From contig NZ_FRCS01000007.1 in the NCBI RefSeq assembly GCF_900143005.1, positions 124,001 to 188,000 of the forward strand: a stretch of DNA of 64,000 bases, read 5' to 3'. This document shows, piece by piece, positions 60,633-64,000 of the stretch; positions within the stretch are counted from its first letter, which is position 1, and every line of letters begins with the position of its first letter. Source of the stretch: Cryptosporangium aurantiacum (GTDB taxonomy: Bacteria > Actinomycetota > Actinomycetes > Mycobacteriales > Cryptosporangiaceae). Made by a program: the position numbers and the translations under genes. Below the pieces are notes generated by a model. It saw only the letters and a program-made list of their open reading frames with translations. It had not been told where the DNA came from and did no database searches.

Positions 60633-61093
60633 ACGGCGTCTCACTGGACGTTGCCCGCGCCCTCGTCGAGGACGCGAAGCGGCAGGCTCAGTCGCTCGGT
60701 AAAGCGCTGAGCATATCGGTCGTCGACGCGGGCGGCTACGTCATCCTCACCGAACGGATGGACGGCGCCCGCCCGATGACCCCGAGCATCGCGCTGTCGA
60801 AGGCGTACTCGGCCGCGGTCATGCAGCGCCCGACGCACATGCTCGAGGGCTGGGCGAAGAGCGACCCGGTGTTCTTCAGCCAGGTCGCCCGGATGGGGCA
60901 CCAGCCGATCGTCGCCACGCTGGGCGGATACCCGCTCGCAGGTAAAGACTCGAGCCGCGAGATCCTCGGCGGCGTCGGCATCTCCGGCGGCAGCCCCGCC
61001 GAGGACGAGAAGATCGCGGAGTCGATCGTCGCCTCGGCGGGCTTCGCCACCGACTTCCCGGCGTGGGCCGGCCTGGCCTCGGGAGCGCACTGA
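60629..61093 (+). CDS. GlcG/HbpS-family protein
   Basis: A 154-residue GlcG/HbpS-like protein: VEDAKRQAQSLGKALSISVVDAGGYVILTERMDGARPMTPSIALSKAYSAAVMQRPT is the typical core, and GGYPLAGKDSSREILGGVGISGG the end. Relatives bind heme or corrinoids or lie in glycolate and diol operons with unclear roles. It is embedded in the catabolic operon. Confidence 0.9.
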   Translation: MNGVSLDVARALVEDAKRQAQSLGKALSISVVDAGGYVILTERMDGARPMTPSIALSKAYSAAVMQRPTHMLEGWAKSDPVFFSQVARMGHQPIVATLGGYPLAGKDSSREILGGVGISGGSPAEDEKIAESIVASAGFATDFPAWAGLASGAH

Positions 61094-61094
61094 C

Positions 61095-62132
61095 ATGGCT
61101 GACGACTTCAAGTACCACATCGACCACCACGCGCGGCTGCTGCCGCCGCCCGCGCTGGTCGACGCCCGGGCCGCGGGCGTCTCCGACGCCGAGCTGACCG
61201 CGGCCGAGGACGCCGCGATCAGCGCGGCCCTGCTGGAGCAGCGGCGGCTGGCCCTGCTCGGCTTGTCCGACGGCGAGTTCCGGCGTCCGCACCGCCTGTC
61301 GGTGGTCTACAACGGCGTCGACGGGTTCGGGGACGCCGTTTCTCCGGGGCCGCTCGGCGAGCTGCTCGGATCGGACGAGGTGGCCGAGCGGCGCCCGCTG
61401 GTCGGGACGCCGGTCGCGCACGGCCGGCTGACCAAGCACGAGACCGACTTCCTGCTGGCCGGCGTCCAGCGTTCGACGATGCTGACGCTGCCCGCGCCGG
61501 GGCTGGTGGCGCTGCTCGGGGACGCGTCCGAGTCGGATGCGGCAGCGCTCGCGGGCGTCATCCGGGACGAGATCGCCGCGGTCGCGGCGGACGGCATCAT
61601 GTACGTGCTGCTGACCAACCCGCTCTACGGCCACCTGCTCTCGGCTTCGGGCCGGGCCCGGGCCGCCGAGCTGGGCATCGACGCGTCCGCGGTGCTGCGG
61701 CGGTCGCTCGCGATCGACGCTGCCGTGCTGGACGGGCTCGAGACCCCGGAGAACTTCCGGGTCGGCCTCGACATCACCACCGGCGGGGCGGTGAGCGGCG
61801 GCTACTCCGAGGTCGAGTGGTTCGTGGGTGCGCAGCCGTTCGAACGGCTCTGCGTCGAGCACACCGCGGCGGCGCCGTTCCCGCTGGAGCCGCTCGTCGG
61901 CGGGCTGGTCGTGTCGCTGGGTCTGGTGGACGTGTCCACCCCGGAGCCCGAGGACGTCAACGACCTCGTCGCCCGGGTGGACGCCGCGGCCGAGATCCTG
62001 CACATCGACGACATCGCGATCTCGACGAACGGCGCGTTCTCTCCCTCGGCCGGGCTGACCGTCGACCAGCAGCACCGGAAGCTGCAGCTGGTCGAGATGG
62101 CTGCCCGCTACTTCTGGGGCAACGAGCTGTAG
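61095..62132 (+). CDS. MetE-like barrel protein without zinc ligands
   Basis: A 345-residue relative of core MetE. Its N-terminal LGLSDGEFRRP resembles the DGE strand of active MetE cores (see VTDGEMRRE in the window's other copy). At the places where that copy has HLC and TDCG, this one reads GLDITTGG (225-232) and STNGAF (310-315), and only one Cys (C253) is present, near the Glu-ligand strand. It is therefore unlikely to activate a thiol through zinc. It may have been adapted for a lyase, demethylase or isomerase step in this operon. It converges with the next gene with a 25-base overlap. Confidence 0.75.
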   Translation: MADDFKYHIDHHARLLPPPALVDARAAGVSDAELTAAEDAAISAALLEQRRLALLGLSDGEFRRPHRLSVVYNGVDGFGDAVSPGPLGELLGSDEVAERRPLVGTPVAHGRLTKHETDFLLAGVQRSTMLTLPAPGLVALLGDASESDAAALAGVIRDEIAAVAADGIMYVLLTNPLYGHLLSASGRARAAELGIDASAVLRRSLAIDAAVLDGLETPENFRVGLDITTGGAVSGGYSEVEWFVGAQPFERLCVEHTAAAPFPLEPLVGGLVVSLGLVDVSTPEPEDVNDLVARVDAAAEILHIDDIAISTNGAFSPSAGLTVDQQHRKLQLVEMAARYFWGNEL

Positions 62133-62764
62133 ATCTCCGCTCGCGCCAGGCCGCCGATCGCCTCGACCGGCGGTCCGGCAGCGTCCCCGAGCTGCCCCTG
62201 ACGGGCTGAGAGTTCTTCACCCATGCCGCGGTAGTGCTCCTCGTCCGCGAGGATCCGCTCGCGGCGGAACGCGTCCGGCTGGCTTCCCCGGATCGCCAAC
62301 CCGTCGGTCGTCCAGAACGCCTCCGCCGGGACCTCGGCGGCTCCCTGCGGCAGGAACTTGGTGATCTCGGCCAGCGCGGAGTACGCGGTGTCGACGTGGT
62401 ATCCGATGTCCTCGACCGCGGTCCGGTCGAGTCCGCGGCCACCGACCTGCGCGAGCAGCTGGTCCAGGGTGGAGCACGCCCACAGCTCGACGGCTCGCCA
62501 CTGTCCGGCGTCGATGAGCGAGGACGGCGTGCGGCCCGTGCCGTAGAGCTCGCCGGGGATCACCGGATCGTGCGAGATCGGCGGCAGGGCGATGTCGAAC
62601 TCGTGGTGGTGGCCGGCGTGCAGGCCGTTGACCCGGACCACCGGCCGCTCCGTGTCGAGGACCAGGCCGGTCACGCGGTGCAGATCGACCGGTTCCTCCC
62701 GGCCGAGGAGAAGCTCGACGAACAGATAGGCCTCGTCCGGCGTCCTGGCCCGCAGCTCGGTCAT
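62108..62764 (-). CDS. Hypothetical protein
   Basis: A 218-residue soluble protein I do not recognise. It has ELRARTPDEAYLFVELLLGREEPVDLHRVTGLVLDT, HAGHHHEFDIALPP and SLIDAGQWRAVELWACSTLDQLLAQVG. No signal peptide or membrane segment. ATG 62764 has a strong GGGAGGAG site upstream, which argues for real translation. The 3' end overlaps the MetE-like gene by 25 bases. Confidence 0.75.
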   Translation of the reverse strand: MTELRARTPDEAYLFVELLLGREEPVDLHRVTGLVLDTERPVVRVNGLHAGHHHEFDIALPPISHDPVIPGELYGTGRTPSSLIDAGQWRAVELWACSTLDQLLAQVGGRGLDRTAVEDIGYHVDTAYSALAEITKFLPQGAAEVPAEAFWTTDGLAIRGSQPDAFRRERILADEEHYRGMGEELSARQGQLGDAAGPPVEAIGGLARAEIYSSLPQK

Positions 62765-62955
62765 TCTGGTGCTCCTCCCGGTAGGACAGTTGCCCTCGAT
62801 CGTGCCGTCTCGGGCACAAGCGCCGTAAACCGGGGTGGGTAGCCGCTTACCGCAGTAAGGGCGCGGCCGGTGGGTTGTGCACAGCGTCGGGCGCGAGGGC
62901 GCCACGCCTGTGGACGACCGGCATTTTGTCGTACCGGTGTGCGACAGTCATTGGC
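62765..62955. other. 191-bp divergent intergenic region
   Basis: It holds the promoters of the hypothetical gene and the DUF222-type gene. TGTCG (62927-62931) and CGACA (62942-62946) form a short dyad just upstream of the latter's ATG. I see no RNA gene. Confidence 0.5.
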
Positions 62956-64000
62956 ATGAGTGAAGGCGGAGTGGGTGCGCGGCTCCACGGGGTATGCCCC
63001 GGGCCGGAACTGATTGCCGTACTCGCCGGGCTGGGCCCGGTGCGGCGGCGGGAGATCGACGAGGCCGGGGTCCGAGAGGTACTTCCGGACGCGAGCGAGC
63101 AGGTGCTCGTCGCGCGAGCGTGGCAGCGGGTCTCGGCGTGGGTGGAGTCTCGGCTCGACGATGCAGTGCTGCAGGTCGCCGGGCAATGGTCCGGTGTGAG
63201 CGACGAGGACTGGGGCCGGGAGGAGATCGCCGCCGGACTGCGCTGGTCCGGCCTGGCTACCGCTGACCGCCTCGAGGTGGCCCGCGCGCTGCGCGGCCGA
63301 TGCCTGCTCACCGGCCAGGCCCTCGCCGCCGGTCTGATCACCTACCGGCACGCCGCGGAGATCGTTCACGCTCTTGAGCCTTTGGACGATGAGACGGCCG
63401 CCGCCGTGGAAGCCCGCTTGTTGGATGCGGCTGAGCGCAAGACACCGGCGCAGTTGGCGCGTCAGGCGCGCAAGGAGGTCGCGAAGGCGGATCCGGCGGG
63501 CGCCGATGAGCGGCACAAGAAGGCGCGGAAGGGTCGGCGGGTGGAGTTCACCCCGCTGCCCGACGGGATGGCCGAGATGCGCGCCATCCTGCCCGCCGAC
63601 GCCGCGGCCCGTTTGCGCGCGAACATCGACCAGCTCTCGGGCCGCGTCCGGTCCGGCGACGACACACGCACCATCGACCAGCGCCGCGCTGATGCGCTGG
63701 TGGCTCTGGCCGAACTCGGCGTGCTCACCGCGACCCGCTTCGGCTCAGGCGGGCTCGACGACCTCGGCGCCGACCCCGCCGGTGAGACACCCGACAGCGG
63801 AACGCCCGATGGCGAGGCGGCCCCCGGCCGGACGTCCGCGGGCCCGGTGTCCGGTGGCCGGGCGCGCGATGGCCGGACCCCCGCGGGCCCGGTGTCCGGT
63901 GGTCGGGCGCCCGCGGGCCGGACGTCCGGCGGCCGGGCGTCCGGCGGCCGCACCCCCGCGGGCCGGGCGGCGGCCGGCGCTGGCCAGGCGTCCGATGCTG
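62956..64000 (+). CDS. DUF222/13E12-repeat family protein, N-terminal part
   Basis: At least 348 residues before the window edge. The DUF222 helical domain is clear: LVARAWQRVSAWVESRLDDAVLQVAG, LRWSGLATADRLEVARALRGRCLLTGQALAAGLITYRHAAEIVHAL, LPDGMAEMRAILPADAAARLRANID and RTIDQRRADALVALAELG. In this family a C-terminal HNH nuclease usually follows, here lost beyond the edge. From about residue 275 the protein becomes a Gly/Arg/Thr/Pro-rich repeat tract. These genes are abundant in actinomycetes, often as mobile-like copies. ATG 62956 lacks a ribosome site. Confidence 0.88.
   Translation, partial: MSEGGVGARLHGVCPGPELIAVLAGLGPVRRREIDEAGVREVLPDASEQVLVARAWQRVSAWVESRLDDAVLQVAGQWSGVSDEDWGREEIAAGLRWSGLATADRLEVARALRGRCLLTGQALAAGLITYRHAAEIVHALEPLDDETAAAVEARLLDAAERKTPAQLARQARKEVAKADPAGADERHKKARKGRRVEFTPLPDGMAEMRAILPADAAARLRANIDQLSGRVRSGDDTRTIDQRRADALVALAELGVLTATRFGSGGLDDLGADPAGETPDSGTPDGEAAPGRTSAGPVSGGRARDGRTPAGPVSGGRAPAGRTSGGRASGGRTPAGRAAAGAGQASDA
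63823..63990 (+). repeat. Imperfect coding repeat, 45-bp period
   Basis: The segment at 63838-63865 recurs nearly unchanged at 63883-63910, giving a 45-bp (15-residue) period with AGPVSGGRA as core. Shorter GRTSGGRAS/GRTPAGRA variants continue to the end. It forms the linker of the DUF222-type protein and is prone to length change. Confidence 0.85.

Noticed and set aside
61095-62132. Functional methionine synthase
   Set aside because: Zinc ligand positions are replaced and the gene belongs to a catabolic operon; the copy at 24925-25950 keeps the ligands.
62927-62946. Attachment site or operator before the DUF222-type gene
   Set aside because: Only a five-base dyad; too short to support on its own.

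Overview
This 64-kb window comes from the chromosome of a very GC-rich actinomycete. The evidence is the GC content and codon use, many GTG starts and four-base ATGA/GTGA gene overlaps, a SecA2-type accessory translocase, two flavin-reductase-fold (PPOX) proteins of actinobacterial type, the long actinobacterial form of argininosuccinate synthase, and a DUF222/13E12-type gene at the right edge. A genus near Cryptosporangium or other Frankia-like actinomycetes is possible, but this is only an impression. I see no rRNA, tRNA, CRISPR array, insertion sequence or phage gene. Every stretch without a gene is shorter than about 220 bases.

Layout. 1-3946: a divergent carbohydrate island holding a PfkB sugar kinase, a DSD1-like PLP ammonia-lyase, an N-acyl-D-amino-acid deacylase and a KDPG aldolase. 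Together these could take an N-acetylated aldonate (2-acetamido-2-deoxygluconate) through glucosaminate, KDG and KDPG to pyruvate. 3981-10698: a NarL-type two-component system, a membrane protein, an ABC-2 exporter, an ADP-ribosylglycohydrolase, an alpha/beta hydrolase and a PPOX protein, all rightward. 10707-16395: SecA2, an MFS exporter that lacks its first two membrane segments, a TetR regulator and a secreted beta-helix protein. 16460-24872: an acyl-CoA ligase, a PQ-loop membrane protein with a divergent Lrp regulator, argG with an ARG-box-like site, a PPOX/NmrA pair with a divergent AraC regulator, and a serine hydrolase co-transcribed with an ArsR-like regulator. 24925-28477: a MetE-like methyltransferase, a TetR/transporter pair with a long operator, and a PaaX regulator.

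28550-36768 is an accessory operon of seven overlapping genes between two PaaX regulators. It encodes an amino-acid-type ABC importer, a CapA-like metallophosphatase, a class III CoA-transferase and two subunits of the 2-hydroxyacyl-CoA dehydratase/benzoyl-CoA reductase family that have lost almost all the cysteines expected to hold Fe-S clusters. 36807-43410 holds an AAA+ ATPase with a divergent 39-residue Tyr/Asp-rich micro-protein, an SDR gene driven by a classic MerR promoter, membrane and glutaredoxin proteins, a decayed methyltransferase and a LysR regulator. 43503-49588 couples a large PHP-like DUF3604-type protein to a complete glycine-betaine/choline-type importer.

50366-62132 looks like one catabolic island. 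It has a cupin, a carboxymuconolactone-decarboxylase-like protein, a sugar-type ABC importer, a LysR regulator and then an operon with an extradiol dioxygenase, aldehyde dehydrogenase, FAH-family enzyme, second VOC protein, alpha/beta hydrolase, GlcG/HbpS protein and a MetE-like protein lacking the zinc ligands. The set resembles a meta-cleavage pathway with its own uptake and control, but the substrate cannot be read from the sequence. The window ends in a hypothetical gene and a DUF222-type gene cut by the edge.
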